64,000 nt of DNA from Micromonospora craniellae. Lineage in GTDB: Bacteria; Actinomycetota; Actinomycetes; Mycobacteriales; Micromonosporaceae. Under the pieces are notes generated by a model. It was not told the origin of the DNA. It ran no database searches and worked only from the letters and a program-made list of their open reading frames with translations. Both the position numbers and the translations under genes were made by a program. Below, piece after piece: positions 1 to 8,027 of the stretch; position 1 is the stretch's first letter, and every line of letters starts with the position of its first letter. Location of the stretch: NCBI RefSeq assembly GCF_014764405.1, contig NZ_CP061725.1, positions 558,001-622,000 of the forward strand. The letters run 5' to 3'.

Positions 1-142
1 GGGCGCCCTGCGGGTCGCGGACCACCACGATCGCTTTCGGGCCGTTGATGGGCAGCCCGGCCGCCGCAACCGCGTCGGCCGCCGTCGTCCCGGCGGCGAC
101 GACGACGGGGTCGGCCACGGCGGGGGTACGGGGTGCGGACAC
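1..142 (-). CDS. thrS: Threonyl-tRNA synthetase, N-terminal fragment (gene runs off the left edge)
   Basis: ThrS charges tRNA-Thr in the cytoplasm. Only about 47 codons lie in the window. Read on the minus strand, the gene opens with GTG and MSAPRTPAVADPVVVA, then an alanine-rich stretch ending GPKAIVVVRDP; this is how the ubiquitin-like TGS domain of actinobacterial ThrS begins. A GAGGAG ribosome-binding site sits 7 bases before the GTG, which fixes the start. No catalytic region is visible, so the call rests on the family-typical N-terminus. Confidence 0.75.
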   Translation of the reverse strand, partial: MSAPRTPAVADPVVVAAGTTAADAVAAAGLPINGPKAIVVVRDPQGA

Positions 143-341
143 GGGTGAACTCCTCGCAGCAGATGTGACGGAAGGTGCCGGTGACGGCTCACCGCGATGC
201 TATCGGTCGGCTCGGCGGCCACCGTCCCCGACACCGTAGGGGACGAATCCGGCCACCGTTGAACCTTTTCGGCCCGGAATCCGAACTACCGGGTGTGGCC
301 GGAGCCGGTTCCGGCCGCGTCGACACGGATGGGGAGCCAGC

Positions 342-1265
342 ATGGCGATGACGCGCGGCGGGAGCCGTCGGCGCCGGGGCGCGCTGGTGGCCGCCCTGGC
401 CACGGCCGGGGTACTGCTCTGGCCCGCGACCACGGCGTGGGCCGACGGCGTGACGTTCACTCCGGCCGAGGCCCAGCAGGGCAACTCGGTGAAGCTCGAG
501 TTCGTGGTGCCGGACGAGCGACCCGGGGTCCGCACCGAACGGATCGAGATCCGGATGCCGGCGGAGACACCGGTGGCCGAGGTGTATCCGCTCTCGGTGG
601 AGGGCTGGGCACCGGTGATCACCCCACGGAAGCTCGACGTGCCGGTGGCGGGCATGCACGGACCGGCCACCGACGTGGTCACCGCGGCGCTGACCTGGAC
701 CCGGGCACCCGGTGCGGCGGGCGACGGGCCGGCCCGGCTGGTGTTCTCGATGGCGCCGCTGCCGCAGACCGAGCAGGTGCACTTCGAGTTGACCCAGACC
801 TACGCCGACGGCCTCCAGGTGCACTGGGGCAACCGCCCCGGCCAGCGCCCGCTGCCCGCGCTGACCCTCACACCGGGCGACCCGGCGTACCCGGGTGCCG
901 CCCACGGCGGGCACGGCGCGGCACCCGGCGGTGCGGCGCCGGACGGACCCGCGCCGGCCGCCGCCACGCCCGACGACGGCCCGAACGCCAACAGCCTGCT
1001 CGCCGCCGGCCTGGTCGCCGGCCTCGGCGGCGGCGCGGTGGTGGGCTGGCTGATCAGCCGCCGCCGCAGCACCACCGACGAGATCGACCGGTCGGTGCTC
1101 GACGAGCAGCCGGCCGCCGAGAGCGGCCCGGCGGCTACCGCCGAGCCGACGCCGAAACCGGCCCCGGCGGCCGACGCGACGACCGGACGGTCGGCGCCGG
1201 CGGCCGACGCGGACCCGCCGCAGCGCCGCGACGACCAGGTGGTCGAGGCGGGCGCTGCCCGCTGA
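342..1265 (+). CDS. YcnI-like secreted DUF1775 protein with C-terminal membrane anchor
   Basis: DUF1775/YcnI proteins are exported and membrane-anchored; the Bacillus protein binds copper through the N-terminal histidine of the mature chain. The 307-residue product has an Arg-rich signal peptide (residues 1-34, cleavage after AWA), a beta-rich YcnI domain (about 35-180), a Pro/Ala/Gly-rich linker (180-215), one membrane segment (about 218-238) and a charged cytoplasmic tail. A GGGGAG ribosome site precedes the ATG. Oddity: the residue expected to be the first of the mature protein is Asp35, not His, so the usual mono-histidine copper site appears to be missing. The two-component pair follows on the same strand but is not clearly in the same operon. 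Confidence 0.82.
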   Translation: MAMTRGGSRRRRGALVAALATAGVLLWPATTAWADGVTFTPAEAQQGNSVKLEFVVPDERPGVRTERIEIRMPAETPVAEVYPLSVEGWAPVITPRKLDVPVAGMHGPATDVVTAALTWTRAPGAAGDGPARLVFSMAPLPQTEQVHFELTQTYADGLQVHWGNRPGQRPLPALTLTPGDPAYPGAAHGGHGAAPGGAAPDGPAPAAATPDDGPNANSLLAAGLVAGLGGGAVVGWLISRRRSTTDEIDRSVLDEQPAAESGPAATAEPTPKPAPAADATTGRSAPAADADPPQRRDDQVVEAGAAR

Positions 1266-1343
1266 GGCGCGGTCGACGCAGGCACGGCGTGTTGTCAGGT
1301 GGGCCGCAACGACGTACCGCGCCGCTCCGAGTACCGTTCTGGC

Positions 1344-2033
1344 GTGGCCACCGTCCTGCTGGTCGAAGACGATCACGTCGTACGCGGCGCGATGCTTCGG
1401 TCCCTCACCGACCGGGGCCACGCCGTGCACGCGGTCGGCACCGCGCTCGACGCGCTACGCCGGGTCGCCGCCGAGACCCCCGACCTGGTGGTGCTCGACC
1501 TGGGCCTGCCGGACCTGGACGGGTCGGACGCCCTGCGGATGCTGCGCGGCATCACCGACGTACCGATCATCATCGCCACCGCCCGCGACGACGAGCAGTC
1601 GGTGGTCAAGCTGCTGCGGGCCGGCGCCGACGACTACATGGTCAAGCCGTTCACCGGCGCGCACCTGGACGCGCGGATCACCACCGTGTTGCGCCGGGTC
1701 GGACGCGCCAGTCGCGGCGTGGCGCCGGCCGTGCACAGCGTCGGCGGGCTACGGGTCGACGTCGGCGAACGCAGCGCCCACCTGGACGGTGAGGCGCTGG
1801 CGCTGACCCGCAAGGAATTCGACCTGCTGGCCTATCTCGCCGCCCGTCCCGGCCGGGTGGTGTCCCGCCGGGAGCTCTTGGAGGAGGTATGGCGGCAGCC
1901 ATCGGTCGGCGAGGACCAGACCATCGACGTGCATCTGTACTGGCTACGTCGCAAAATGGGCGAGTCCGCGGCGAAACCCCGCTACCTTCGCACCGTGCGG
2001 GGGGTCGGCTTCCGGCTGGTGGCGCCGGACTGA
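1344..2033 (+). CDS. OmpR/PhoB-type response regulator
   Basis: DNA-binding response regulator of a two-component system. The receiver domain (residues 1-115) has acidic residues E8/D9/D10, the phospho-acceptor D52 in VVLDLGLP, T79 and K101 in VKPF. A winged-helix effector domain (about 130-229) follows, with the typical recognition segment IDVHLYWLRRKMG and RTVRGVGFRL near the end. I chose the GTG at which MATVLLVEDD begins because the receiver fold starts there; an in-frame start 15 codons upstream would add an unconserved tail. Its stop overlaps the start of the kinase gene, so the two are co-translated. The target regulon cannot be read from the sequence. Confidence 0.9.
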   Translation: MATVLLVEDDHVVRGAMLRSLTDRGHAVHAVGTALDALRRVAAETPDLVVLDLGLPDLDGSDALRMLRGITDVPIIIATARDDEQSVVKLLRAGADDYMVKPFTGAHLDARITTVLRRVGRASRGVAPAVHSVGGLRVDVGERSAHLDGEALALTRKEFDLLAYLAARPGRVVSRRELLEEVWRQPSVGEDQTIDVHLYWLRRKMGESAAKPRYLRTVRGVGFRLVAPD

Positions 2034-3463
2034 GGCGCTCGCTGGCGCTGCTGACCGGCGGCACCGGCGTCCTGCTGGCGCTGGCCTTCCTGATCCCGCT
2101 CGGCCTGAGCCTGGGCGGCCAGGCCCGCGAGGAGGCGATCGCCGACGCGGCCCGACGCAGCGCGCTGGTCACCGGAGCACTCGCGGTGAGCGTCGAGCCG
2201 GCGGTGGTGGACCGCGCGATCGAGGCCAGCGGTGACGACCCGGCCACCCGCCCGGTCGTGCACGGTCTCGACGACGTGGACGCCGAGGCCGGACGCGCCG
2301 ACGCCGGGCAGCTCGACCGGGCCCGCGCCGAAGGACGCTCACTGGTGGTCGAGGTCGACGGTGGGGTGCTGCGGCTGGACCCGGTCGTGCTGGGTGACCG
2401 GACGGCCGTGGTGGAGGTCTTCGTACCCGACGAGGCCCTCGGTGGCTCGGGTCGCTGGTGGCTGCTGGCCGGGGTGGCCCTCACCCTGGTGGGCGCGGCC
2501 GTGCTGGTGGTCGACCGGCTCGCGGCCCGCACGGTGGACGCCACCCGGGGACTGGTCACGGCGGCGCTCGCGGTCAGCGACGGCGACCTGGGCGTACGCG
2601 TGGAACCGAGCGGCCCGCGTGAGCTGGCCGAGGCCGGCCACGCGTTCAACCGGATGGCGGAGCGGTTCGTCGCCGCCCGCACCGAGGAGCGTGAACTGGT
2701 GGCGGACCTGTCGCACCGGCTGCGTACCCCGCTGACCGTGCTCCGGCTCGACGCGGAGGCGCTGGAGTCCGACGACACCAGCGTGGACGCGTTCAGCCAG
2801 GCGGAACTGGACCACCGGCGCGGCATCCGGCGGATCCGGCAGGCGATCGTCACCCTGGAGGGTGAGATCGACGTGCTGATCAAGACCACCCGCAAGGCGG
2901 TGGCCACCGAGGCCGCGCCGGCGATGTGCGACGTGAGCGAGGTGGTCCGGGAGCGGATGGTGTTCTGGGCGGCCCTCGCCGGCGACCAGAACCGCCCGCA
3001 CCGGGTGGTCGGCGCCCAGTTGCGCATCCCGGCGCCGGTGCCCCGGGCCGAGTTGGCCGCCGCGCTCGACGCGGTGATCGGCAACGTGTTCCGCTACACG
3101 CCGCAGGGCACCGCGTTCGAGGTGGCGGTGTCCCGCCGCGACGGGTACGTCGCCATCCGGATCGACGACGCCGGGCCGGGCATCGCCAACCCGGATCGCG
3201 CGCTGCGCCGGGGCGAAAGCGACCAGGGTTCCACCGGTCTCGGGCTGGACATCGCCAAACGGGTGGCGTTGCAGGCCAACGGTTCGGTGAGCATCGACCG
3301 GGCCCGGCTGGGCGGTACGAGCGTGGTGATGCTGCTCGCCGACCCGGAGGCGACGCCCCGGCAGGTCAGCCGGTTCGGTCTGGTGGGTCGGATGGCCCGG
3401 GAGGCGCGGGAGCAGAAGGGCAGCGGGCGCCGCTGGTCGAGGCAGCGGCCCACCAACGGATGA
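2030..3463 (+). CDS. Membrane sensor histidine kinase, partner of the preceding regulator (CTG start inferred)
   Basis: Sensor kinase that would phosphorylate the response regulator encoded just upstream. From the inferred start: TM1 (about residues 4-27), an extracytoplasmic sensor of about 110 residues, TM2 (about 142-164), a HAMP linker, the dimerisation/phospho-acceptor box LSHRLRTPLT (His229), N box AVIGNVFRYTP, G1 box DDAGPGI and G2 box GSTGLGLDIAK. The start is odd: there is no ATG or GTG near the regulator's stop in this frame. A CTG overlaps that stop as CTGA, where relatives would have GTGA. The alternatives are an ATG 47 codons upstream, deep inside the regulator gene, or a GTG further in that would delete TM1. 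Function and pairing are secure; the start is inference. Confidence 0.82.
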   Translation: MRRSLALLTGGTGVLLALAFLIPLGLSLGGQAREEAIADAARRSALVTGALAVSVEPAVVDRAIEASGDDPATRPVVHGLDDVDAEAGRADAGQLDRARAEGRSLVVEVDGGVLRLDPVVLGDRTAVVEVFVPDEALGGSGRWWLLAGVALTLVGAAVLVVDRLAARTVDATRGLVTAALAVSDGDLGVRVEPSGPRELAEAGHAFNRMAERFVAARTEERELVADLSHRLRTPLTVLRLDAEALESDDTSVDAFSQAELDHRRGIRRIRQAIVTLEGEIDVLIKTTRKAVATEAAPAMCDVSEVVRERMVFWAALAGDQNRPHRVVGAQLRIPAPVPRAELAAALDAVIGNVFRYTPQGTAFEVAVSRRDGYVAIRIDDAGPGIANPDRALRRGESDQGSTGLGLDIAKRVALQANGSVSIDRARLGGTSVVMLLADPEATPRQVSRFGLVGRMAREAREQKGSGRRWSRQRPTNG

Positions 3464-3725
3464 CCACGCTGCGTGCCGTCGGGTTGTGCGGCGGCACAAG
3501 TCTTCCTTAGATCCGGATTAACGACGTCCCTTTGGCCCGGTACGGGTGTCAGGATCAGCTCTGAACCCAGCAGTTCCACCGGCTCTCCGCTCCCAGCGCG
3601 CATCGGCCGGTGGAGCCGTGCGCGCGGCGGGAGACACGGTCCCCCCACACCTTCTCCCGTCGCGCGCACTTCATCGCGTCCGCGGTCCCGACCGCGCTCG
3701 GCCGGGACCGGGAACCCCCACCTGA

Positions 3726-4751
3726 TCAGCCGCGCGCGGCGGCCAGGTAGGCGTCGATCTCCTCGGCGATCCGCTGCTTGCCCGCCGGGTCGCCAAACGA
3801 GGCGGTCACCGCGTTGCGGGCCAGCGCCGCCACCTGTTCCGGGCCGGCGTCGAGCAGCCGGGCGGCCACCGCGTACTCGTCGTCGAGCGTGGTGCCGAAC
3901 ATCGGCGGGTCGTCGGAGTTGATCGTCACCAGCAGCCCCGCCTCGACCAGCGCCGGCAGCGGGTGTTCCTCGATGGCGGCCACCGCCCGGGTCCGTACGT
4001 TGGAGGTCGGGCAGACCTCCATGGCGATCTGCCGCTCGGCGAGGTACGCGAGCAGTTCCGGGTCCTGCGCGGCGGAGATGCCGTGGCCGATCCGTTCGGC
4101 GCGCAGCTCGCGCAGGGCGTCCCAGACGGTCTGCGGGCCGGTGGTCTCTCCCGCGTGCGGCACCGAGTGCAGTCCCGCCGCCCGGGCCTGGTCGAAGTAG
4201 GGCTTGAACTGCGGCCGGGGCACCCCGATCTCGGGGCCGCCCAGACCGAAGCTGACCAGTCCGTCCGGACGCTCGTCGAGGGAGATCCGCAGCGTCTCCT
4301 CGGCGGCCGGCAGGCCCGCCTCGCCGGGGATGTCGAAGCACCAGCGCAGCTCGATGCCGAAGTCGGCGGCGGCCCGCTTGCGGGCGTCCTCGATCGCCTC
4401 GCAGAACGCCGGTGCCGGAATGCCCCGGCTCACGTGCGAGTACGGCGTCACCGTCAACTCGGCGTAGCGCACCTGCTGGCGGGCCAGTTCCCGAGCGACC
4501 TCGTGGGTGAGGATCCAGACGTCCTCCTGGTCACGGATCAGGTCGACGACGCTCAGGTACAGCTCGATGAAGTGCGCGAAGTCGCGGAAGACGAAGTAGT
4601 CGGCGAGCAGGTCCGGGTCGGCGGGGACCGGCGTACGCCCCTCGTGGCGGGCGGCCAGTTCGGCGACGATCCGGGGCGAGGCGGAACCGACGTGGTGCAC
4701 GTGCAGTTCGACCTTGGGCAGTCCGGCGATGAAGGTACGCAGATCGATCAC
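3726..4751 (-). CDS. add: Adenosine deaminase family protein (adenosine or aminodeoxyfutalosine deaminase)
   Basis: Metal-dependent amidohydrolase that deaminates adenosine-type nucleosides. The 341-residue protein has metal ligands H17/H19 in LHVHHVGS, the substrate/metal motif HAGET (H199, E202), catalytic HG at 223-224 and NSDDP (D280/D281). The GTG start is chosen because an AGGAG site lies 6-7 bases upstream; an upstream extension is unconserved. The HHVGS variant of the first motif resembles Streptomyces proteins for which aminodeoxyfutalosine deamination (menaquinone synthesis) has been reported, so the substrate may not be adenosine. No other menaquinone genes are nearby to decide this. 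The gene stands alone; the region upstream now carries an insertion element. Confidence 0.85.
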   Translation of the reverse strand: MIDLRTFIAGLPKVELHVHHVGSASPRIVAELAARHEGRTPVPADPDLLADYFVFRDFAHFIELYLSVVDLIRDQEDVWILTHEVARELARQQVRYAELTVTPYSHVSRGIPAPAFCEAIEDARKRAAADFGIELRWCFDIPGEAGLPAAEETLRISLDERPDGLVSFGLGGPEIGVPRPQFKPYFDQARAAGLHSVPHAGETTGPQTVWDALRELRAERIGHGISAAQDPELLAYLAERQIAMEVCPTSNVRTRAVAAIEEHPLPALVEAGLLVTINSDDPPMFGTTLDDEYAVAARLLDAGPEQVAALARNAVTASFGDPAGKQRIAEEIDAYLAAARG

Positions 4752-4896
4752 GGGTTCTCCTGGGCGGTGGCACCGGCACACCGGCGACGACGACGGTCCG
4801 TGGGCAGTCTTACAGGCCGCCAGCGTGGTCGTGGAGAGGCACGTCCACTCGTGTCCGCCGCACGCGGCCCGGCCTCGGCACGGCCGCCAGGAGTCA

Positions 4897-5883
4897 CTAG
4901 ACGAGTAGTTCCGAAGTCAGGGGTCGATGTCTGGGCATGAAGAGAGGGCATCCAAGATCATGGTGTGACGCAAGACCTGGATACCCTCTTGACCGCACTG
5001 TACGTGAAGATCGACGACAGCATCCGCACCCCCCGGTGGCGGGGACGGCCGCCGCTACTGACCGACTCCGAACTGGTATGCCTCGCGGTGGCGCAGGTCC
5101 TGCTCGGTGCCCGCTCTGAGGCGCACTGGATCCGCTACGCCCGTATCCACCTGCGCCCCTGGTTTCCCTACCTGCCGCAGCGGCCGGGCTACAACAAACG
5201 GCTCCGCGCTGCCCTGCCGCTGATCAAAAAGGTCATCCGGGACCTGGCCCGCGACAGTGACTTCTGGTTCGACCACCACTGGATCGTCGACTCCACCCCC
5301 ATCCCGTGCGGCATGTCCCGCCCCACCGCCCAGCGCTCAGACCTCGCCGGCTGGGCCGGATACGGCTACTGCGCCTCCCATTCCCGCTTCTTCTGGGGAC
5401 TCCGGCTCTACCTGGTCTGCACCCCGACCGGGATGCCGATCCTGTGGGCCCTCGCGAACCCGAAGATCGGCGAGCGAGAGGTCCTCGCCGCGATGCTGGA
5501 CGTCGAGGCCGGCGTGGTGGCAGAGCACGACAGGATCCTGCTGATCAGCGACAAGGGATTCGCCTCCAAGCCATTCGAGCGGCAGTTGGCCGAGCAGGGC
5601 ATCGAACTGCTGCGCCCGTCCCGCAAGAAGGAGAAGGCCCGCTACGGCGAGCCGATGCTCAAGAAGGTCCGCCAGTTGATCGAGTCGGTCAACGACACCC
5701 TCAAAGGCCAGCTTGACCTGGAACAACACGGCGGACGAACCTTCGACGGTGTGGCCGTCCGGGTCGCCCAACGCCTCCTCGCCATGACCGCGGCGATCTG
5801 GCACAACAACAAGACCGGCGCACCCGTCACCCGGTCACTGATCGCCTACGACCACTGACCGCAATTCGGAACAACTCGTCTAG
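4897..5883 (+). mobile_element. Complete IS982-family insertion sequence with inverted ends
   Basis: About 1 kb, bounded by near-perfect inverted repeats. The left end reads CTAGACGAGTAGTTCCGAA; the reverse complement of the right end reads CTAGACGAGTTGTTCCGAA (one mismatch). CTAG occurs at both outer edges and is itself palindromic, so it is either the outermost part of the repeats or a 4-bp target duplication. One intact transposase gene lies inside. The element sits between the deaminase gene and the aldo/keto reductase gene, and its right edge is only about ten bases from the reductase start codon. Intact ends and an open transposase suggest recent arrival. Confidence 0.85.
4965..5858 (+). 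CDS. IS982-family DDE transposase
   Basis: Catalyses movement of the surrounding insertion sequence. The 297-residue protein is full length for the family and uninterrupted. The DDE triad is visible as D109 in IVDSTPIPC, D196 in LISDKGFA and E240 in LIESVNDTLK, followed by the HGGRTFDGVAVRVAQRLLA region characteristic of IS982 transposases. GTG start (MTQDLDTLLTALYV). Nothing in the reading frame suggests inactivation. Confidence 0.88.
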   Translation: MTQDLDTLLTALYVKIDDSIRTPRWRGRPPLLTDSELVCLAVAQVLLGARSEAHWIRYARIHLRPWFPYLPQRPGYNKRLRAALPLIKKVIRDLARDSDFWFDHHWIVDSTPIPCGMSRPTAQRSDLAGWAGYGYCASHSRFFWGLRLYLVCTPTGMPILWALANPKIGEREVLAAMLDVEAGVVAEHDRILLISDKGFASKPFERQLAEQGIELLRPSRKKEKARYGEPMLKKVRQLIESVNDTLKGQLDLEQHGGRTFDGVAVRVAQRLLAMTAAIWHNNKTGAPVTRSLIAYDH

Positions 5884-5893
5884 GCTCGGTCGT

Positions 5894-6877
5894 ATGGAGC
5901 AACGCACCTTCCCCCGGATGGACCGACAGGTCGGCGTGGTCGGGCTCGGCGCCTGGCAACTCGGTGCCGACTGGGGCACGGTCACCGAGGACGACGCCAT
6001 GGCGGTGCTGGACGCTGCGGTCGACGCCGGCATCACCTTCCTGGACACCGCCGACGTCTACGGCGACGGCCGCAGCGAGCAGCTCATCGGGCGTTTCCTC
6101 GCGGCCCACCCGGACGCCGGCCTGACGGTGGTCACCAAGATGGGGCGCCGGGTGGCACAAACCCCCGAGGCGTACATTCTGGACAATTTCCGCCAGTGGA
6201 CGGATCGTTCGCGGGCGAACCTCGGCGTGGACACGCTGGACCTGGTGCAGTTGCACTGCCCGCCGACGCCCGTCTTCGCCACCGACGCGGTCTTCGACGC
6301 CCTCGACACCCTCGTCGCCGAAAAGCGCATCGCCGCGTACGGCGTCAGCGTGGAGACCTGCGACGAGGCGCTCACCGCGATCGCCCGGCCCGGCGTGGCC
6401 AGCGTCCAGATCATCCTGAACGCGCTGCGCCACAAGCCGCTGGAACGGGTGCTGCCCGCCGCCTCGGCCGCCGGGGTGGGCATCATCGCCCGCGTGCCGC
6501 TGGCCAGCGGGCTGCTCTCCGGGCGCTACGACGAGCAGACCACCTTCGCCGCCGACGACCACCGCTCCTTCAACCGGCACGGCGAGGCGTTCGACGTCGG
6601 CGAGACGTTCTCCGGCGTCGACTACGCGTTGGGGCTGGAAGCGGTACGCCGGCTCGCCCCGCTGGTCGGCGACGACCGGACGATGACCCAGTTCGCCCTG
6701 CGGTGGGTGCTCGACCAGGCCGGGGTCACCGTGGTCATCCCCGGCGCCCGCGACGCGGCACAGGCCCGCAGCAACGCCGCGGTGGCCGATCAGCGACCAC
6801 TGTCGACGGAGGAGCTGGCCACGGTGGCCGCCGTCTACGACGAGCTGATCCGTCCGCAGGTGCACCAGCGATGGTGA
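5894..6877 (+). CDS. Aldo/keto reductase
   Basis: NAD(P)H-dependent oxidoreductase of the aldo/keto reductase superfamily; the substrate cannot be inferred. The 327-residue TIM barrel has the catalytic Asp/Tyr region FLDTADVYGDGRSE, Lys in TKMGRR, the family motif LDLVQLHCPP (His of the tetrad) and the coenzyme-binding IPGARDAAQARSN near the C-terminus. The ATG start at MEQRTF has no good ribosome site. A TAGGCT hexamer lies about 8 bases before it, as in leaderless actinobacterial transcripts; it straddles the edge of the upstream insertion sequence, so the native promoter has probably been split. The stop overlaps the start of the small membrane gene that follows. Confidence 0.9.
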   Translation: MEQRTFPRMDRQVGVVGLGAWQLGADWGTVTEDDAMAVLDAAVDAGITFLDTADVYGDGRSEQLIGRFLAAHPDAGLTVVTKMGRRVAQTPEAYILDNFRQWTDRSRANLGVDTLDLVQLHCPPTPVFATDAVFDALDTLVAEKRIAAYGVSVETCDEALTAIARPGVASVQIILNALRHKPLERVLPAASAAGVGIIARVPLASGLLSGRYDEQTTFAADDHRSFNRHGEAFDVGETFSGVDYALGLEAVRRLAPLVGDDRTMTQFALRWVLDQAGVTVVIPGARDAAQARSNAAVADQRPLSTEELATVAAVYDELIRPQVHQRW

Positions 6878-7134
6878 CCGGAGAGCCGACCGGCGGCACG
6901 AGCACCCCGGCGGAACCGAGCCTGGCCCCGCAGGACCGGATGAGCGGCTGGTTCCGGCTCACGATCGGCCTGCTGGCCGTGGTGATCGGGGCGATCTGGA
7001 CGGTGCAGGGCCTCGGCTACGTCGAGGACAGCCTGATGACCGGCCAGCGGCTCTGGGCCGTACTCGGGCCGCTGCTGGCCCTCGTCGGTGTGGTGCTGCT
7101 CTGGCTGGGCGTCCGGGCCCGGACGCGGCGCTGA
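6871..7134 (+). CDS. Small two-helix membrane protein of unknown function
   Basis: An 87-residue protein with a polar N-terminus rich in Pro/Thr and two predicted membrane helices (about residues 28-48 and 60-80), ending in a positively charged tail (RARTRR). The ATG overlaps the last codons of the reductase gene by 7 bases, so the two are probably co-translated; a GTG one codon later is an alternative start. I do not recognise a named family. A strong terminator follows. Confidence 0.7.
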   Translation: MVTGEPTGGTSTPAEPSLAPQDRMSGWFRLTIGLLAVVIGAIWTVQGLGYVEDSLMTGQRLWAVLGPLLALVGVVLLWLGVRARTRR

Positions 7135-7147
7135 CCGGCAGACGCGG

Positions 7148-7181
7148 AAAGCCCCGCGTCCGTACGGAACGCGGGGCTTTT
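7148..7181 (+). terminator. Rho-independent terminator after the reductase/membrane-protein pair
   Basis: Perfect 12-bp stem AAAGCCCCGCGT / ACGCGGGGCTTT around a small self-complementary loop, followed by T. It lies between convergent genes and could serve both strands. Confidence 0.8.
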
Positions 7182-7237
7182 GCACCTGTGCGGGGACTGC
7201 CTCGCCATCTGGCGGCCGGCGGTCGCCGACCGGTGCC

Positions 7238-7441
7238 TCAGAGGGGGCGGACCTGCTCGGCCTGCGGACCCTTCTGGCCCTGGGCGATCTCGAACTCCAC
7301 CCGCTGGTTCTCCTCCAGCGTGCGGTAGCCGCTGGACTGGATGGCCGAGAAGTGGACGAACACGTCAGCACCCCCGCCGTCGACGGTGATGAAGCCGAAG
7401 CCCTTGTCAGCGTTGAACCACTTCACGGTTCCCTGCGCCAT
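7238..7441 (-). CDS. cspA: Cold-shock protein, CspA family
   Basis: Single-stranded nucleic-acid-binding protein acting as an RNA chaperone. At 67 residues it is exactly the usual length. It contains the starting MAQGTVKWFNADKG, RNP1 KGFGFI and RNP2 VFVHF, and ends with QAEQVRPL as actinobacterial Csps do. A very strong ribosome site (AGAAGGAGATACAC before ATG) and a long leader precede it, typical of genes whose translation is controlled in the leader. Confidence 0.95.
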   Translation of the reverse strand: MAQGTVKWFNADKGFGFITVDGGGADVFVHFSAIQSSGYRTLEENQRVEFEIAQGQKGPQAEQVRPL

Positions 7442-7640
7442 GTGTATCTCCTTCTAAAACTGGCGGCCGAGCACGCCGTGCGGCCGGTTGGCCGTTTTCG
7501 AGCAGCGGCGCCTGAGACGGCCCCCAATGCAGGAGACTTCTCTCAACCCACGCCATCTCTCAACAGCGTGGAACAGCAAACCACGTACGCAAAAACTTCG
7601 CACAGCCTACCCGACGAAATTCTCCGACATGTGACCTGAC
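7442..7640 (-). promoter_or_regulatory. Long 5' leader/promoter region of the cold-shock gene
   Basis: About 200 bases without a gene directly upstream of cspA, markedly more A+T-rich at its far end (runs such as AAAACTTCG and AAATTCTCCGACATG on the plus strand) than the surroundings. Csp mRNAs commonly carry long structured leaders; inverted segments such as CGGCC..GGCCG near the ribosome site are compatible with a fold that hides or exposes it. Exact promoter and fold are not determined. No coding sequence is seen here. Confidence 0.4.
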
Positions 7641-7682
7641 GGATGCGAAAGATCCGCTGTGCGGCGTCTGTGAGGTAAGGCG

Positions 7683-7717
7683 AAAGGCCCCCTCCACCGG
7701 GTACCGGCGAGGGGGCC
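7683..7717 (-). terminator. Terminator of the DUF4235/DUF3618/holin-like operon
   Basis: On the minus strand GGCCCCCTC pairs with GAGGGGGCC, followed by TTTCG. It lies just after the stop of the DUF4235 gene. Confidence 0.7.
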
Positions 7718-7754
7718 GAGGCGGGCCGGGCAGCAGCCCGGACACCGAGATCTC

Positions 7755-8027
7755 CTAGTCGGGCCAGCGGCCGGTCAACCGGCGTACGCCCACCGCACCG
7801 CCACGGTCCACGGCGGCTCGGACGACGGAGAAGATCGCGCCCTGCAACGCCGCCGCCGCGAGGATCTCGCCCCAGCGGCGGTCCTCGTCGACGGGGTTGG
7901 GAGCGTCACCGTCGCCGGCGGTCAACTTCCACACCTGGCGGAAGATGGCGCCCGCGATCGCACCGGCGGCGATGCCGGCCAGAATGCCCACCGGCCGGTA
8001 GGCGACCTTGCTCAACCCCTTGCTCAC
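7755..8027 (-). CDS. DUF4235 membrane protein
   Basis: Ninety-residue membrane protein matching the DUF4235 pattern: a short positive N-terminus (MSKGLSKVAYRPVG), a helix with small-residue packing (AGIAAGAIAGAIF), the charged middle WKLTAGDGDAPNPVDEDR, then a second helix starting WGEILAAAALQGAIF and a C-terminal GVRRLTGRWP. Function unknown. Its GTG start overlaps the upstream stop as GTGA, so it is the last gene of a three-gene operon with DUF3618 and holin-like proteins, a combination frequent in actinobacteria and presumed to act in the envelope or stress response. Confidence 0.85.
   Translation of the reverse strand: MSKGLSKVAYRPVGILAGIAAGAIAGAIFRQVWKLTAGDGDAPNPVDEDRRWGEILAAAALQGAIFSVVRAAVDRGGAVGVRRLTGRWPD

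Noticed and set aside
3464..3725. Possible gene or RNA between the kinase and deaminase genes
   Set aside because: Both strands show only low-complexity Arg/Pro frames and no clear hairpin with a T tract.
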